Part shown: piece after piece, positions 9,392-20,210 of the stretch
Position numbering within the stretch: the stretch's first letter is position 1
Layout: every line of letters begins with the position of its first letter
Assembly: GCA_913064775.1 (NCBI GenBank)
Contig: CAJYAD010000005.1
Location: 1 to 64,000, forward strand
Reading direction: 5' to 3'
DNA: 64,000 nt
Source: an uncultured Albidovulum sp.
Lineage (GTDB): Bacteria > Pseudomonadota > Alphaproteobacteria > Rhodobacterales > Rhodobacteraceae
The notes under the pieces: generated by a model
Told to the model about the DNA's origin: nothing
The model's database searches: none
Seen by the model: the letters and a program-made list of their open reading frames with translations, nothing else
Translations under genes and position numbers: made by a program

Positions 9392-11512
9392 TCAGCGCGC
9401 CCCTCCGGTGAGCGTCATCCAAGTCACCAGAAGGGTAATGCCGATCACCATGGTGAATGCGTAAGTGTAGATGTAGCCAGACTGCAGCCGCTTCGCGAGG
9501 CCGGTCAGATAGGGCACCACCCGGGTCGCGAGGCCGTCGATCGTGCCGTCGATGACCACCCCGTCGCCCCATCGCCACAAGAACCGCCCCACCGCCAGCG
9601 TCGGCTTGACGAGCACCGCGTCGTAGATCTCGTCGAAGTACCATTTGTTCAGCAAGAACAGATAGAGCGGGCGGTTGGCCTCGGCCAGGCGGCCGGGCAG
9701 CGCGGGGCTGCGGATGTACATGATATAGGCCGCAAGCGTGCCCAGGAGCATCGCGATGAACGGCGACAGCTTCACCCAGACGGGCGCGGCATGGGCGTTG
9801 TCGATCGCGTGGTTCTCGTCGCGCACGAAGATCGCGCCGATGCCGGGCACGTTGGCCTCGGCCTGGCCGGTGCTCTCGGCCAGCTTGGCGCCGGGCGCAT
9901 CGTCCGACGCCACGGTCGGGGCCGATCCGCCATGGCTGGCGGCGATGCTGGTCTCGACGTGATGCGGCAGGTGGAAGAACTTCGCCATATCCGCGTGGTT
10001 GCCGAAGAAGCTGTTGTACCAGATCATCCCGGCGAAGGTCGCGCCCAGGCCCAGAATGCCCAGCGGGATCAGCATCACCAGCGGGCTTTCCTTGGCATGG
10101 TCATGGGCGTGCCGGTCGCCCTTGGGCGCGCCGAAGAAGGTCATGAAGATCAGCCGCCAGGAATAGAAGGCGGTGAAGGCGGCGGCGATCACCAGCATCC
10201 AGAAGGCATAGCCGGCGCCATCGGCACCCCAGACGCCCTCGATGATCGCGTCCTTGCTGTCGAAGCCGGCAAAGCCCAGCGGCACGCCGAACAGCCAGTC
10301 GCCCACGAAGGGAAGGCCGGTTCCGGTGATCGCCAGCGTGCCGATCACCATCATCCAGAAGGTGAAGGGGATCTTCTTGCGCAGCCCGCCATAGGCACGC
10401 ATGTCCTGCTCGTGATGCATGGCGGTGATGACCGAGCCCGCGCAAAGGAACAAGAGCGCCTTGAAGAAGGCATGCGTCATCAGATGGAACATCGCCGCCG
10501 AATAGACGCCGGCACCGGCGGCCGCGAACATGTAGCCCAGCTGCGAACAGGTGGAATAGGCGATCACCCGCTTGATGTCGTTCTGCACCAGGCCCACGGT
10601 CGCCGCGAAGAAGGCGGTGGTCGCGCCGATCACCAGCACCAGCATCGCCGCGGCGGGGGCGTATTCGTAGATCGGCGACATCCGGCAGACCAGGAACACG
10701 CCGGCGGTCACCATCGTGGCCGCGTGGATCAGCGCCGAGACCGGCGTCGGACCCTCCATCGCGTCGGGCAGCCAGGTGTGCAGGAACAGCTGCGCCGACT
10801 TGCCCGCGGCGCCGATGAACAGCAGCACCCCGATCACATCGGCCGCATTCCAGTCGCGCCACAGGAAATGCAGCTGCGTCTGGCCCATTATCTGGGCCTG
10901 CGGGAAGATCACGTCGAAATTGACGCTGTCGGTCAGATAGAAGATCGCGAAGATCCCCAGCGCAAAGCCGAAATCGCCGACCCGGTTGACGATGAACGCC
11001 TTCATCGCCGCCGCATTGGCCGAGGGCTTGCGGTAGTAGAAGCCGATCAGCAGATAGGACGCAACGCCCACCCCTTCCCAGCCGAAGAACAGCTGCACCA
11101 GGTTGTTCGCCGTCACCAGCGCCAGCATCGCGAAGGTGAAGAAGCTGAGATAGGCGAAGAAGCGGGCCTTGTAATGCTCATGCTCCTTCCAGTTCTCGTC
11201 ATGCTCCATGTAGCCGATCGAATAGAGATGGACGAGCGACGACACCGTGGTCACGACGACGAGCATAATCGTGGTCAGCCGGTCCAGACGGATGCTCCAC
11301 TGCGCCTCGAAACTGCCGGAATCGATCCAGCGCATCAGCGGGATGATCTGGGTGTGGCCGTCGAAGGTGAGGAACACGATCCACGACAGAAGACAGGCGA
11401 GGAACAGGATCGCTGTGGTCAGGTACTGCGCGCCGCGCTCAGAGATGTAGCGCCAGCCGAAACCTGCGACGATCGACGCCGCCAGCGGCGCGAGGACGAT
11501 GAACGGAAGCAT
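9392..11512 (-). CDS. nuoL: NADH:quinone oxidoreductase subunit L
   Basis: Largest antiporter-like subunit, carrying the long lateral helix of the membrane arm. The 706-aa protein has [19 protein letters not shown] with Glu146 (E. coli Glu144 equivalent), [20 protein letters not shown] and [14 protein letters not shown] His/Asp-containing loop near residues 490-560 precedes the C-terminal lateral helix region. Length is at the long end of the family, as usual in alphaproteobacteria. Six bases separate it from nuoK. Confidence 0.97.
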   Translation of the reverse strand: MLPFIVLAPLAASIVAGFGWRYISERGAQYLTTAILFLACLLSWIVFLTFDGHTQIIPLMRWIDSGSFEAQWSIRLDRLTTIMLVVVTTVSSLVHLYSIGYMEHDENWKEHEHYKARFFAYLSFFTFAMLALVTANNLVQLFFGWEGVGVASYLLIGFYYRKPSANAAAMKAFIVNRVGDFGFALGIFAIFYLTDSVNFDVIFPQAQIMGQTQLHFLWRDWNAADVIGVLLFIGAAGKSAQLFLHTWLPDAMEGPTPVSALIHAATMVTAGVFLVCRMSPIYEYAPAAAMLVLVIGATTAFFAATVGLVQNDIKRVIAYSTCSQLGYMFAAAGAGVYSAAMFHLMTHAFFKALLFLCAGSVITAMHHEQDMRAYGGLRKKIPFTFWMMVIGTLAITGTGLPFVGDWLFGVPLGFAGFDSKDAIIEGVWGADGAGYAFWMLVIAAAFTAFYSWRLIFMTFFGAPKGDRHAHDHAKESPLVMLIPLGILGLGATFAGMIWYNSFFGNHADMAKFFHLPHHVETSIAASHGGSAPTVASDDAPGAKLAESTGQAEANVPGIGAIFVRDENHAIDNAHAAPVWVKLSPFIAMLLGTLAAYIMYIRSPALPGRLAEANRPLYLFLLNKWYFDEIYDAVLVKPTLAVGRFLWRWGDGVVIDGTIDGLATRVVPYLTGLAKRLQSGYIYTYAFTMVIGITLLVTWMTLTGGAR

Positions 11513-11518
11513 GTGTCC

Positions 11519-12511
<993 letters not shown>

Positions 12512-12515
<4 letters not shown>

Positions 12516-12922
12516 GCGCTGTCCTCCTCACTATCGTCATAGACGCTCTGGGCGATCTCCAGCGCGCGGGTCATGGCGGGTACACCGCCGAACATCGACA
12601 TCTGGGAAATCACCTCGGCGACCTCCCGCTTGGTTGCCCCCGCCTCGATCAGATGGCGGATCGTCAGCCGGATCTGCGGCTCGGCCTGGGCGCCCAGTAC
12701 GGTCAGCGCGGCCAGGGTCACCAGAAGCCGGGTCTTCGCGTCCAGCCCGTCGCGGTTGAAGGTGCGGCCGAACCACATCTCCATCATCTCGGCAGGCAGG
12801 GTGGGCATCAGGGTGTCGAACCCCTTGCCCGGCATGGCGTCGAGCGCCGGGTTGAAGGCCCGGACCATCTCTTGCCCCTGCTCGAACATCGACTGGAACA
12901 TCTTGGTGAAGCCTTCGGTCAT
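12512..12922 (-). CDS. Carboxymuconolactone decarboxylase-like protein without cysteines (nuo accessory ORF)
   Basis: A 136-aa helical protein. [19 protein letters not shown] followed by [20 protein letters not shown] is the CMD/AhpD fold signature. The protein contains no cysteine at all, so the CxxC redox centre of AhpD is absent and thiol peroxidase function is excluded. Its start overlaps the nuoI stop and its stop overlaps the nuoJ start, each by 4 bases, which locks it into complex I expression. Function unknown; a role in complex I assembly is inference. Confidence 0.8.
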
Positions 12923-13413
12923 CGGTAGGGCGCGTCCAGTTCCAGGTTGCGGGCAATCTCGACTTCCCAGCGATCACCGTTCTCCAAAAGCTTCTGCTTG
13001 TCGTAGAACAGCTCTTCGCGGGTTTCGGCGGCGAATTCGAAATTCGGCCCCTCGACGATCGCATCGACCGGGCAGGCCTCCTGGCAGAAGCCGCAATAGA
13101 TGCATTTGGTCATGTCGATGTCGTAGCGGGTCGTTCGACGCGAGCCGTCGTCACGCGGCTCGGCGTCGATGGTGATGGCTTGCGCCGGGCAGATCGCTTC
13201 ACAGAGCTTGCAGGCAATGCAGCGCTCCTCGCCATTGGGATAGCGGCGCAGCGCGTGCTCACCCCGGAACCGGGGCGACAGCGCGCCCTTCTCATGGGGG
13301 TAGTTCAACGTCGCCTTGGGCGCGAAGAAGTATTTCATGCCAAGGCTGAAGCCCTGGATGAAATCCACCAGGAAGAAGTATTTGACGGCGCGGTTGAAGT
13401 CGATCTTGCTCAT
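12919..13413 (-). CDS. nuoI: NADH:quinone oxidoreductase subunit I
   Basis: Ferredoxin-like subunit carrying clusters N6a and N6b between NuoG and NuoB. The 164-aa protein has Cys65-x2-Cys68-x2-Cys71-x3-Cys75 ([12 protein letters not shown]) and Cys104-x2-Cys107-x2-Cys110-x3-Cys114 ([12 protein letters not shown]). The N-terminal [20 protein letters not shown] amphipathic stretch contacts the membrane arm. One base separates its start from the stop of the upstream accessory ORF. Confidence 0.98.
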   Translation of the reverse strand: MSKIDFNRAVKYFFLVDFIQGFSLGMKYFFAPKATLNYPHEKGALSPRFRGEHALRRYPNGEERCIACKLCEAICPAQAITIDAEPRDDGSRRTTRYDIDMTKCIYCGFCQEACPVDAIVEGPNFEFAAETREELFYDKQKLLENGDRWEVEIARNLELDAPYR

Positions 13414-13414
13414 G

Positions 13415-13966
13415 TCAGCCTTTCGGGCAAACGGGCGCGGTTGCCATCACCTTGGTAAAGTAGGCTTTTCCTTCCGACGACAGCGGGTTCACACCGTCGA
13501 GGGCCGGCCATTCGGCCTTCGGCAGCTTGGCCTCGACATGGCAGTAGAGGTTCTGGAACCCGGCCTCGCAGCCGGTGTTGCCGCGCCCCTTGCACATGTC
13601 GGCATCCGCCAGCACCGCAAAGCCGTAGACAAAGGGCGGACGCTCGCCCGCGCTGCTCAGCTTTTTCAGGATCGGATGCACCAGCTGGGTCAGATCCTTG
13701 GGCTGCGACCGCGCCGCGGCCTCGACGAAAGCGGCCTGCAGGAAGGCCATCGAGGGCGAGGTCGTGTCGCCGCTCGCCGGCTTGATCTTGCCTTCGAGAT
13801 ACAGCGTCAGCGCCGATTCGTAAGCGCAGGTGAAATCACCCGTGTTGAAGCAGCTCTTGGCTGAATCCCAGGTTGCCCCGGGCATCGCGGCCTGGGCGCT
13901 CTGGGACATCACCAGCGGTGATACCCCCAGCAAGGCGGTGAGAAGGTAGGAGGATATGCGTTTCAT
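13415..13966 (-). CDS. Exported Cys-rich hypothetical protein (nuo accessory ORF)
   Basis: A 183-aa protein with a Sec signal peptide ([20 protein letters not shown], likely cut after SAQA near residue 26). The mature part has six cysteines ([25 protein letters not shown] and a C-terminal VCPKG), suggesting disulfides in the periplasm. No known domain recognised. It sits 3 bases after nuoH and 1 base before nuoI, so it is co-expressed with complex I although it must act outside the cytoplasm. Confidence 0.8.
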   Translation of the reverse strand: MKRISSYLLTALLGVSPLVMSQSAQAAMPGATWDSAKSCFNTGDFTCAYESALTLYLEGKIKPASGDTTSPSMAFLQAAFVEAAARSQPKDLTQLVHPILKKLSSAGERPPFVYGFAVLADADMCKGRGNTGCEAGFQNLYCHVEAKLPKAEWPALDGVNPLSSEGKAYFTKVMATAPVCPKG

Positions 13967-13969
13967 GTA

Positions 13970-15007
13970 TCAGACACCCATTGTCCAACGGGCCCAGAAA
14001 TGCCCGAAGATTTGATATTTTGCGAGGAACGCCACGATCACGACCCAGCCCAGGCTAAGCGGCAGGAACACTTTCCAGCCGATCCGCATCAGTTGGTCGT
14101 AGCGATAACGCGGTACGATCGCTTTCACCATCGAGAACAGGAAGAAGAAGCCCGCCATCTTGGCCACCATCCAGAAGGCGCCGTCGGGCAGGCCGGGGAT
14201 CGGGCTAAGCCAGCCGCCGAAGAACAGCAGGCTGAGGAGCGCGCTCATCAGCCAGATGGAGATATATTCGCCCGCCATGAACAAGAGATACGGCGTCGAG
14301 GAATATTCCACCATGAAGCCCGCCACCAGTTCCGACTCGGCCTCGGGCAGATCGAAGGGCGGGCGGTTGGTCTCGGCCAGCGCCGAGATGAAGAACAGCA
14401 CCACCATCGGCAGATGCGGCAGCCAATACCAGTCCAGCAGGCCCAGATTGCCCTTCTGCGCGTCGACGATGGCCGAAAAGTTCATGCTGCCGGTCGAGAT
14501 GATGATGCCGATGATGATCAGCCCGAGGCTGACCTCGTAGGAAATCATCTGCGCGGCCGAACGCAGGCTGCCGAGGAACGCGTATTTCGAGTTCGACGCC
14601 CAGCCGCCCATGATCACGCCGTAGACCTCCAGCGAGGAGACGGCGAAGACGAACAGGATCGCCACGTTGATATTGGCCAGCACCCAGCCATGGGCAAACG
14701 GGATCACCGCCCAGGCCAGCACCGCCAGCACGAAGCTGAGCATCGGCGCCAGGATGAAGACGAACTTGTCGGCCCCGGCGGGGATGACGATTTCCTTGAC
14801 GACATATTTCAGCGCGTCGGCCACGGTCTGCAGCACGCCAAAGGGGCCCACGACGTTCGGCCCCCGGCGCATCTGCACCGCAGCCCAGATTTTGCGGTCG
14901 CCATAGACCAGAAACAGCAGCGAAATCATCACGAAGGCGATCACAAGGATCCCCTGCAAGATGATCAGAAGTGCCGTCCCCAGCCCGGTTTGCAGAAATT
15001 CAGCCAT
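13970..15007 (-). CDS. nuoH: NADH:quinone oxidoreductase subunit H
   Basis: Membrane subunit forming most of the quinone chamber at the junction with the peripheral arm. The 345-aa protein has eight to nine hydrophobic segments and the conserved loops [40 protein letters not shown] and the late [14 protein letters not shown]. Located between the lipoprotein ORF and the exported Cys-rich ORF. Confidence 0.98.
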   Translation of the reverse strand: MAEFLQTGLGTALLIILQGILVIAFVMISLLFLVYGDRKIWAAVQMRRGPNVVGPFGVLQTVADALKYVVKEIVIPAGADKFVFILAPMLSFVLAVLAWAVIPFAHGWVLANINVAILFVFAVSSLEVYGVIMGGWASNSKYAFLGSLRSAAQMISYEVSLGLIIIGIIISTGSMNFSAIVDAQKGNLGLLDWYWLPHLPMVVLFFISALAETNRPPFDLPEAESELVAGFMVEYSSTPYLLFMAGEYISIWLMSALLSLLFFGGWLSPIPGLPDGAFWMVAKMAGFFFLFSMVKAIVPRYRYDQLMRIGWKVFLPLSLGWVVIVAFLAKYQIFGHFWARWTMGV

Positions 15008-15032
15008 ATGCTCTCACCTGTCCTTCAGGTCA

Positions 15033-15470
15033 TCAGACCGTCGGTATTCCCTGTGCCCCGCAATCGCGCACCGTCACTTCCGCGTCGATGGTCTTGGGTC
15101 CGGGCGGCAGCGCCGCCGAGATCGTATAGACCGCATCGGCGCGCCATACACCCCCATCCGCACTCACATTCGTACGCACCTGCCGGGCAAAGCCGAAGCC
15201 GCGGATCAGCGCATATTGCGCCGCCGCGCAGCGCGCGTAGGCCAGCACGTCGTCGGGCCCCAGCGCGCCGGTCATCGCCACCCGGAAGTCGACCAGATCC
15301 TTGTCGATCAGGATCGTGTCGATGCCGCGGTAGACCACCGGCTGCGCCCCCGCATCACCCCCCCGGCCCGAGGCCTGCGCCCCCGGCACCGGCGCGCAGC
15401 CGCCCAGCATCGCCAGCGCGGCGAGGGCTGCGACCGGGGTTGCGGCGGTGGCCTGGGTGCTGCGGACCAT
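15033..15470 (-). CDS. Small putative lipoprotein (nuo accessory ORF)
   Basis: A 145-aa protein with a hydrophobic N-terminus ending in MLGGC, a lipobox with Cys25, so probably a lipid-anchored periplasmic protein. It is followed by a short Gly/Ala-rich linker and a compact domain with two further cysteines (RCAAAQYALIRGF and VRDCGAQG). No known family recognised. The ribosome-binding site GGCGGAG lies inside the last codons of nuoG, so translation depends on nuoG. The gap to nuoH is 25 bases. Confidence 0.78.
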   Translation of the reverse strand: MVRSTQATAATPVAALAALAMLGGCAPVPGAQASGRGGDAGAQPVVYRGIDTILIDKDLVDFRVAMTGALGPDDVLAYARCAAAQYALIRGFGFARQVRTNVSADGGVWRADAVYTISAALPPGPKTIDAEVTVRDCGAQGIPTV

Positions 15471-15475
15471 GCGTC

Positions 15476-17509
15476 TTACTCCGCCGCCAGGGGCGTGTCG
15501 CGCCGCGCCGCCGCCATGCGGGCCAGTTCGCCCATCAACTGTGAGGCCCGCGCGATCGGGTTGGTCAGATAGAAATCGCCAACCGCGCGGCGGAAATCGG
15601 CCTTCGCGGGCTCGGCCACATCCAGCGGCTGCCAGTCGTTCTCGGCCACCTCGTCGATCCGCGCCAGATGCGGATGCGCCCTGACCAGCACGCGGCGCAG
15701 ATCCGCCAGGCTGTCCCAGGGCTGGGTCGCGCCCAGCTCGGCCGACAGCGCCCGCAGGATCGCCCAGTTCTCTTTCGCCTGCCCCGGCGCGAAACCCGCG
15801 CGCAGGGCCAGCTGCGGCCGGCCCTCGGTGTTGACGAACAGGCCATTCTCTTCGGTATAGGCCGCGCCCGGCAGGATCACGTCGGCGCGGTGTGCGCCGC
15901 GGTCGCCATGGCTGCCCTGATAGATCACGAAGGCGCCCCCGTTTCCGTCCCCGGCCGCGATATCGACCTCATCGGCGCCCATGTTGTAGACCACCTCGGC
16001 GCCTTCCAGCGCCGCCATGCCGCCCTCGGCCGTGGCGCCCACATCCAGCGCGCCGACCCGGCCCGCCGCGGTGTGCAGCACCAGAAGCTTCGAGTTGCTG
16101 TTCTCGGCCAGCTTCATCGCATGGCTCAGCACCGCGGCACCGTCGGCCTCGGTCAGCGCGCCCTGGCCCACGATGACAAGGCTGCGCTTGGCTTTGGTCT
16201 CTTCGCTGATCTTGTGCGACGACAGCTTCACCAGCGTCGCCCGGTCGGTGCCGACATGGGCGTATTCATAGGTCAGATCGACCGCTTCCCCCACCAGCCC
16301 GATCTGCGCGCCGCGCAGCCAGGCCTTGCGGATCCGCGCGTTCAGCACCGGCGCCTCTTCGCGCGGGTTGGTGCCGATCAGCTGGATCATCTCAGCCTCG
16401 TCGATGTCCTCGATCCGCGCCGTGCCGACATAGGCCGAACGGTTGCCCGCCGGCAGCCGGGCGCCATCGATGCGGCATTCGACCTGACCGCCCTGCCCCT
16501 CGATCAGCTGTTTCAGCGCAAACGCCGCCTCGACCGGTGCCAGATCGCCGACCAGACCCACGACCTTGCGGCCCTTCATCGCCGCCGCCGCGGCGCCAAG
16601 CGCCTCGGGCCAGGTGGCCGGGCGCAGCTTGCCGGCCTCGCGGATATAGGGCGTGTCGAGGCGCTGGCGCCGCAGACCGTCCCAGATGAAGCGGGTCTTG
16701 TCCGAGATCCATTCCTCGTTCACGCCGTCATGGTTGCGCGGCAGGATGCGCATCACTTCGCGCCCCTTGGTGTCGACGCGGATGTTCGACCCGAGCGCAT
16801 CCATCACGTCGATGGTCTCGGTCTTGCTCAGCTCCCAGGGCCGCGCGGTGAAGGCGTAGGGCTTCGACACCAGCGCGCCCACTGGGCACAGGTCGATGAT
16901 GTTGCCCTGCAGGTTCGAGGCCAGCGTCTGGTTCAGATACGAGGTGATCTCGGCATCCTCGCCGCGCCCGGTCTGGCCCATCTGGGCGATCCCGGCGACT
17001 TCGGTGGTGAAGCGCACGCAGCGGGTGCAGGAGATGCAGCGCGTCATGTGGGTCTCAACCAGCGGGCCGAGGTTGAGTTCCTCCGCCGCGCGCTTGGGTT
17101 CACGGTAGCGGCTGAAGTCCACCCCGTAAGCCATTGCCTGATCTTGCAAATCGCATTCGCCGCCCTGGTCGCAGATCGGGCAGTCGAGCGGGTGGTTGAT
17201 CAGCAGGAACTCCATCACCCCCTCGCGCGCCTTCTTGACCATGGGGGAGTTGGTCTTGATCTCGGGCGGCTCGCCATTGCGGCCGGGGCGCATGTCGCGC
17301 ACCTGCATTGCGCAGCTCGCCGCGGGTTTCGGCGGCCCGCCGACGACCTCGACCAGACACATCCGGCAATTGCCGGCGATCGACAGGCGCTCATGATAGC
17401 AAAAGCGCGGGATTTCGACGCCCGCCTGCTCGCAGGCCTGGATCAGGGTGAGGGCGGGATCGACGTCGATCTCCTGGCCGTCGATGATGATGGTTTTCAG
17501 ATCAGCCAT
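15476..17509 (-). CDS. nuoG: NADH:quinone oxidoreductase subunit G
   Basis: Iron-sulfur subunit linking NuoE/F to NuoI. The 677-aa protein binds a [2Fe-2S] cluster with Cys37, Cys48, Cys51 and Cys66, cluster N5 with His106, Cys110, Cys113 and Cys119 ([14 protein letters not shown]), and cluster N4 with Cys158, Cys161, Cys164 and the Cys in [12 protein letters not shown] molybdopterin-oxidoreductase-like domain follows. The extra N7 cysteine set of the E. coli type is not seen. It ends in AAE-stop, the codons of which contain the ribosome-binding site of the next ORF. Confidence 0.98.
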   Translation of the reverse strand: MADLKTIIIDGQEIDVDPALTLIQACEQAGVEIPRFCYHERLSIAGNCRMCLVEVVGGPPKPAASCAMQVRDMRPGRNGEPPEIKTNSPMVKKAREGVMEFLLINHPLDCPICDQGGECDLQDQAMAYGVDFSRYREPKRAAEELNLGPLVETHMTRCISCTRCVRFTTEVAGIAQMGQTGRGEDAEITSYLNQTLASNLQGNIIDLCPVGALVSKPYAFTARPWELSKTETIDVMDALGSNIRVDTKGREVMRILPRNHDGVNEEWISDKTRFIWDGLRRQRLDTPYIREAGKLRPATWPEALGAAAAAMKGRKVVGLVGDLAPVEAAFALKQLIEGQGGQVECRIDGARLPAGNRSAYVGTARIEDIDEAEMIQLIGTNPREEAPVLNARIRKAWLRGAQIGLVGEAVDLTYEYAHVGTDRATLVKLSSHKISEETKAKRSLVIVGQGALTEADGAAVLSHAMKLAENSNSKLLVLHTAAGRVGALDVGATAEGGMAALEGAEVVYNMGADEVDIAAGDGNGGAFVIYQGSHGDRGAHRADVILPGAAYTEENGLFVNTEGRPQLALRAGFAPGQAKENWAILRALSAELGATQPWDSLADLRRVLVRAHPHLARIDEVAENDWQPLDVAEPAKADFRRAVGDFYLTNPIARASQLMGELARMAAARRDTPLAAE
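15479..15485 (-). promoter_or_regulatory. Ribosome-binding site inside the nuoG C-terminus
   Basis: GGCGGAG made by the last codons of nuoG (GCG GCG GAG) before TAA. It is 8 bases from the ATG of the lipoprotein ORF and explains that start. Confidence 0.65.
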
Positions 17510-17515
17510 TCTTCC

Positions 17516-18019
17516 TCACTCCGCCGCCATCGGGCTGCAGCCCCGTGTTTTCCACAGCTGCGCGTCTTTCAGATGCGCCCAGCCAAAGGCATGGTCGCTA
17601 TCGCCATGCGCCTCGAAATGCCGGAACCGCGCCATGCCTTCGGCAATGCCGGGGCGATGCCCCTCCGGCACCCACCACATCACAAATCTCAAACTCTTCA
17701 CCGCGTCATACCACTCGGCGCGCCGTTCATAGAACCGCCGGTGCACGGTGTTCCAGACGAAAGCCTCAAGCGAGGCCACATCTTCCCAGACCGACAGGGT
17801 CGAGGCGGTCCGGGGATTGCCCCCAAGCGCGCCCTCGGGATCATTCTGCGCCGCCTCCATCGCGTCATCGCCCAGCCGCCAGACAAAGCCCGGGCTGCGC
17901 GCCGCCACCCCGTTGACGAGGTCGAGCCCGTCAACGAAATCCTTCACCCGGGGGTCGTCCCAATCGTGACGCAAGACGCCCAGGTTCAGCTCAGCGATAT
18001 GATGACCCTTGGGTTGCAT
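17516..18019 (-). CDS. DUF3291-type protein (nuo accessory ORF)
   Basis: A 167-aa protein, MQPKGHHIAELNLGVLRHDW to CSPMAAE. The elements HIAELNLG, FVDGLDLVNGVAARSPGFVW, TLSVWEDVASLEAFVW and YDAVKSLRFVMWWVPEGH match the dimeric alpha/beta-barrel (monooxygenase-like) fold of DUF3291 proteins. Function unknown. The ATG (18017-18019) lies 2 bases after the nuoF TAG; the ribosome-binding site is inside nuoF. A longer reading frame upstream to 18637 is a shadow of nuoF. It is 6 bases from nuoG. Confidence 0.82.
   Translation of the reverse strand: MQPKGHHIAELNLGVLRHDWDDPRVKDFVDGLDLVNGVAARSPGFVWRLGDDAMEAAQNDPEGALGGNPRTASTLSVWEDVASLEAFVWNTVHRRFYERRAEWYDAVKSLRFVMWWVPEGHRPGIAEGMARFRHFEAHGDSDHAFGWAHLKDAQLWKTRGCSPMAAE
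17519..17525 (-). promoter_or_regulatory. Ribosome-binding site inside the DUF3291 C-terminus
   Basis: GGCGGAG from the terminal GCG GCG GAG codons before TGA; 9 bases from the nuoG ATG, with a second GAGGAAG between. Same arrangement as at the ends of nuoF and nuoG. Confidence 0.6.
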
Positions 18020-18021
18020 CG

Positions 18022-19317
18022 CTACTCCGCCGCCATCGCGCCCATGCGGCCGGTCTTCTTCGCCTTGATCCGGTCCTCGATCTCTTCGCGGAAGTTGCGA
18101 ATGAGGCCCTGGATCGGCCAGGCCGCCGCGTCGCCCAAAGCGCAGATCGTGTGGCCCTCGACCTGCTTGGTCACGTCGAACAGCATGTCGATTTCCTCGA
18201 CCTCGGCGTCGCCGGTCACCAGACGGTCCATCACCCGCATCATCCAGCCGGTGCCCTCGCGGCAGGGCGTGCACTGGCCGCAGCTTTCGTGCTTGAAGAA
18301 TTTCGACAGCCGCCAGATCGCCTTGATCACGTCGGTCGACTGATCCATCACGATCATGCAGCCGGTCCCGAAGGAGGACCGGTTCTCGCGCATCCAGTCG
18401 AAATCCATGATCGCGCCGTCCAGCTGATCCTTGCGCAGCACCGGGCAGGACGCCCCGCCCGGAATGATCGCCTTCAGATTGTCCCAGCCGCCGCGAATGC
18501 CGCCGCCATGCTTCTCGATCAGCTCGCGCACCGGCAGGCTCATCTGTTCCTCGAAGACGCAGGGCGTGTTGACGTGGCCGGTCAGCGCGAACAGCTTGGT
18601 GCCAGAGTTGTTGGGCCGCCCGAAAGAGGCAAACCAATCCGGGCCGCGGCGCAGGATCGTCGCCGTCACGGCGATCGATTCCACGTTGTTCACCGTGGTC
18701 GGGCAGCCGTAAAGACCGGCGCCGGCCGGGAACGGCGGCTTCATCCGGGGCATGCCCTTCTTGCCTTCCAGGCTTTCCAGCAGCGCGGTTTCCTCGCCGC
18801 AGATATAGGCGCCGGCGCCGTGATGCAGGTAGAGGTCGAAATCATAGCCCGAACCGCAGGCGTTCTTGCCGATCAGCCCGGCGTCATAGCATTCGTCGAT
18901 CGCCGCCTGCAGCGCCTCGCGCTCGCGGATATATTCGCCGCGGATGTAGATATAGGACGCATGCGCCCCCATCGCGAAAGAGGCGATCAGCGCCCCCTCG
19001 ATCAGGGTGTGCGGATCATGGCGCATGATCTCGCGGTCCTTGCAGGTGCCGGGCTCGGATTCGTCGGCATTGATCACCAGATAGCAGGGCCGCCCGTCGC
19101 TTTCCTTCGGCATGAAGGACCATTTGAGGCCGGTCGGAAAGCCCGCGCCGCCACGCCCGCGCAGCCCCGAGGCCTTGATCTCGTCGACGATCTTGTCGCG
19201 GCCGCGGCCGAGGATCTCCTTGGTGCCGTCCCAATGGCCGCGCTTCTTCGCCCCGGCAAGAGAGCGGTCGTGCATGCCGTAGAGATTGGTGAAGATCCGG
19301 TCCTGATCGCTCAGCAT
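18022..19317 (-). CDS. nuoF: NADH:quinone oxidoreductase subunit F
   Basis: NADH- and FMN-binding subunit, also carrying the [4Fe-4S] cluster N3. The 431-aa protein has the nucleotide motif [13 protein letters not shown] (54-66), the FMN segment [20 protein letters not shown], the cluster motif [15 protein letters not shown] and the fourth cysteine in [12 protein letters not shown]. All residues expected for activity are present. It ends GAMAAE-stop, with the downstream ribosome-binding site inside. Confidence 0.98.
   Translation of the reverse strand: MLSDQDRIFTNLYGMHDRSLAGAKKRGHWDGTKEILGRGRDKIVDEIKASGLRGRGGAGFPTGLKWSFMPKESDGRPCYLVINADESEPGTCKDREIMRHDPHTLIEGALIASFAMGAHASYIYIRGEYIREREALQAAIDECYDAGLIGKNACGSGYDFDLYLHHGAGAYICGEETALLESLEGKKGMPRMKPPFPAGAGLYGCPTTVNNVESIAVTATILRRGPDWFASFGRPNNSGTKLFALTGHVNTPCVFEEQMSLPVRELIEKHGGGIRGGWDNLKAIIPGGASCPVLRKDQLDGAIMDFDWMRENRSSFGTGCMIVMDQSTDVIKAIWRLSKFFKHESCGQCTPCREGTGWMMRVMDRLVTGDAEVEEIDMLFDVTKQVEGHTICALGDAAAWPIQGLIRNFREEIEDRIKAKKTGRMGAMAAE
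18025..18031 (-). promoter_or_regulatory. Ribosome-binding site inside the nuoF C-terminus
   Basis: GGCGGAG from GCG GCG GAG before TAG, 5 bases from the ATG of the DUF3291 ORF. It decides the start at 18019. Confidence 0.65.
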
Positions 19318-19321
19318 CCCA

Positions 19322-19555
19322 TCATTCCTTGTTGTCCTGCCGCCTGCGCCAGACGCGCCAGACCACCACGAAGGCGAAGACGAAGGCCGCCAGCGCCGCG
19401 AAATCCATCAGGAAGGCAAAGCGCGGGTCCAGCCCCAGCCTGCCCCCCAGCCATTGCCCGCCCAGCCAGACGACCATGCCCACGGCGATCACCAACGCCG
19501 CCAGCCGCATCTGCGCGGTCTGGGCCCGTTCCTCGGTATCGTCCGGTCGGCTCAT
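19322..19555 (-). CDS. Two-helix membrane protein, DUF5337-like (nuo accessory ORF)
   Basis: A 77-aa protein with two hydrophobic segments ([20 protein letters not shown] and [18 protein letters not shown]) between a charged N-terminus ([15 protein letters not shown]) and a basic/acidic C-terminus (RRRQDNKE). It resembles the DUF5337 family found in Rhodobacteraceae nuo operons; that name is from memory. It lies 12 bases after the HHH accessory ORF and 4 bases before nuoF. Confidence 0.78.
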   Translation of the reverse strand: MSRPDDTEERAQTAQMRLAALVIAVGMVVWLGGQWLGGRLGLDPRFAFLMDFAALAAFVFAFVVVWRVWRRRQDNKE

Positions 19556-19567
19556 CTGCCGCGCACC

Positions 19568-20185
19568 TCAATACACCTTCCCCTTGTCCACACGGGCCGA
19601 GAATTCGGTCTCGCCCCCCGCGGCCAGAAGCTTGGCCTGCGCCACCCAATCGTCGCGCGTCACCCGCCCCCGGAAACCTTCCAGGTTCTCGTCGATCCAG
19701 GCGACCTCGGCCCCGGTCCAGGCGCCGATCTGGTCGAAATGGTAGTACCCCATCCCGTGCAGCACCTGTTCCAGCTTCGGCCCGACGCCCTTGATCTTCT
19801 TCAGATCATCAGCCTTGCCGCCGCGCGCCGCGCTCAGCCCCGTCGGGGCCGCCGCTGGTTTCGCGGGGGCAGTCGCCGCAGCCGGTGCTTCAGGGGCCGC
19901 GGCAGGCGCCGCAGCAGGCACCACGGGGGCGGCCGCCGGCTTCGGCATCGCAGTCGGGGCCGGCGCGGGCACCGCCTCATGGCCGTCAAGCAGGCTGCCG
20001 CCCTGGCACAGCGCCCAGCGAAGCGTCAGCATCACGGCGGCGCCGACGATCACCCCGCCCAGCAACGCCCAGACCCAGCCCCAGACGAAATCATGACGCA
20101 GGAGACCGAGCATGAGCAGACCGGCGACGACGCCGACCCCGAGCGAGATCCCCTCGCACTTCACATTCCACGGTTTCCTGTCCAT
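19568..20185 (-). CDS. Membrane-anchored protein with a NuoE-type helix-hairpin-helix domain (nuo accessory ORF)
   Basis: A 205-aa protein in three parts: two N-terminal membrane segments (ISLGVGVVAGLLMLGLL and WVWALLGGVIVGAAVMLTL), an Ala/Pro linker of about 60 residues, and a C-terminal domain with [15 protein letters not shown] and [13 protein letters not shown]. That last domain is a near copy of the NuoE C-terminus (about 12 differences in 80 residues by eye). Start chosen at ATG 20185 because GAGG lies 9 bases upstream; an in-frame ATG at 20194 is possible but has GAGG directly against it. Proposed role, tethering or assembly of NuoE, is inference. Confidence 0.82.
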   Translation of the reverse strand: MDRKPWNVKCEGISLGVGVVAGLLMLGLLRHDFVWGWVWALLGGVIVGAAVMLTLRWALCQGGSLLDGHEAVPAPAPTAMPKPAAAPVVPAAAPAAAPEAPAAATAPAKPAAAPTGLSAARGGKADDLKKIKGVGPKLEQVLHGMGYYHFDQIGAWTGAEVAWIDENLEGFRGRVTRDDWVAQAKLLAAGGETEFSARVDKGKVY

Positions 20186-20210
20186 CTTTTTCATCCTCGC
20201 CTAGCTGCCG

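Noticed and set aside
15476-18040. Shared C-terminal AAE as a degradation tag or protein signal
   Set aside because: The identical codons sit exactly where a ribosome-binding site for the next gene is needed, which explains them without any tag.
15668-18343. 891-aa open frame antisense to nuoG/DUF3291
   Set aside because: Shadow of the nuoG frame with no recognisable domain.
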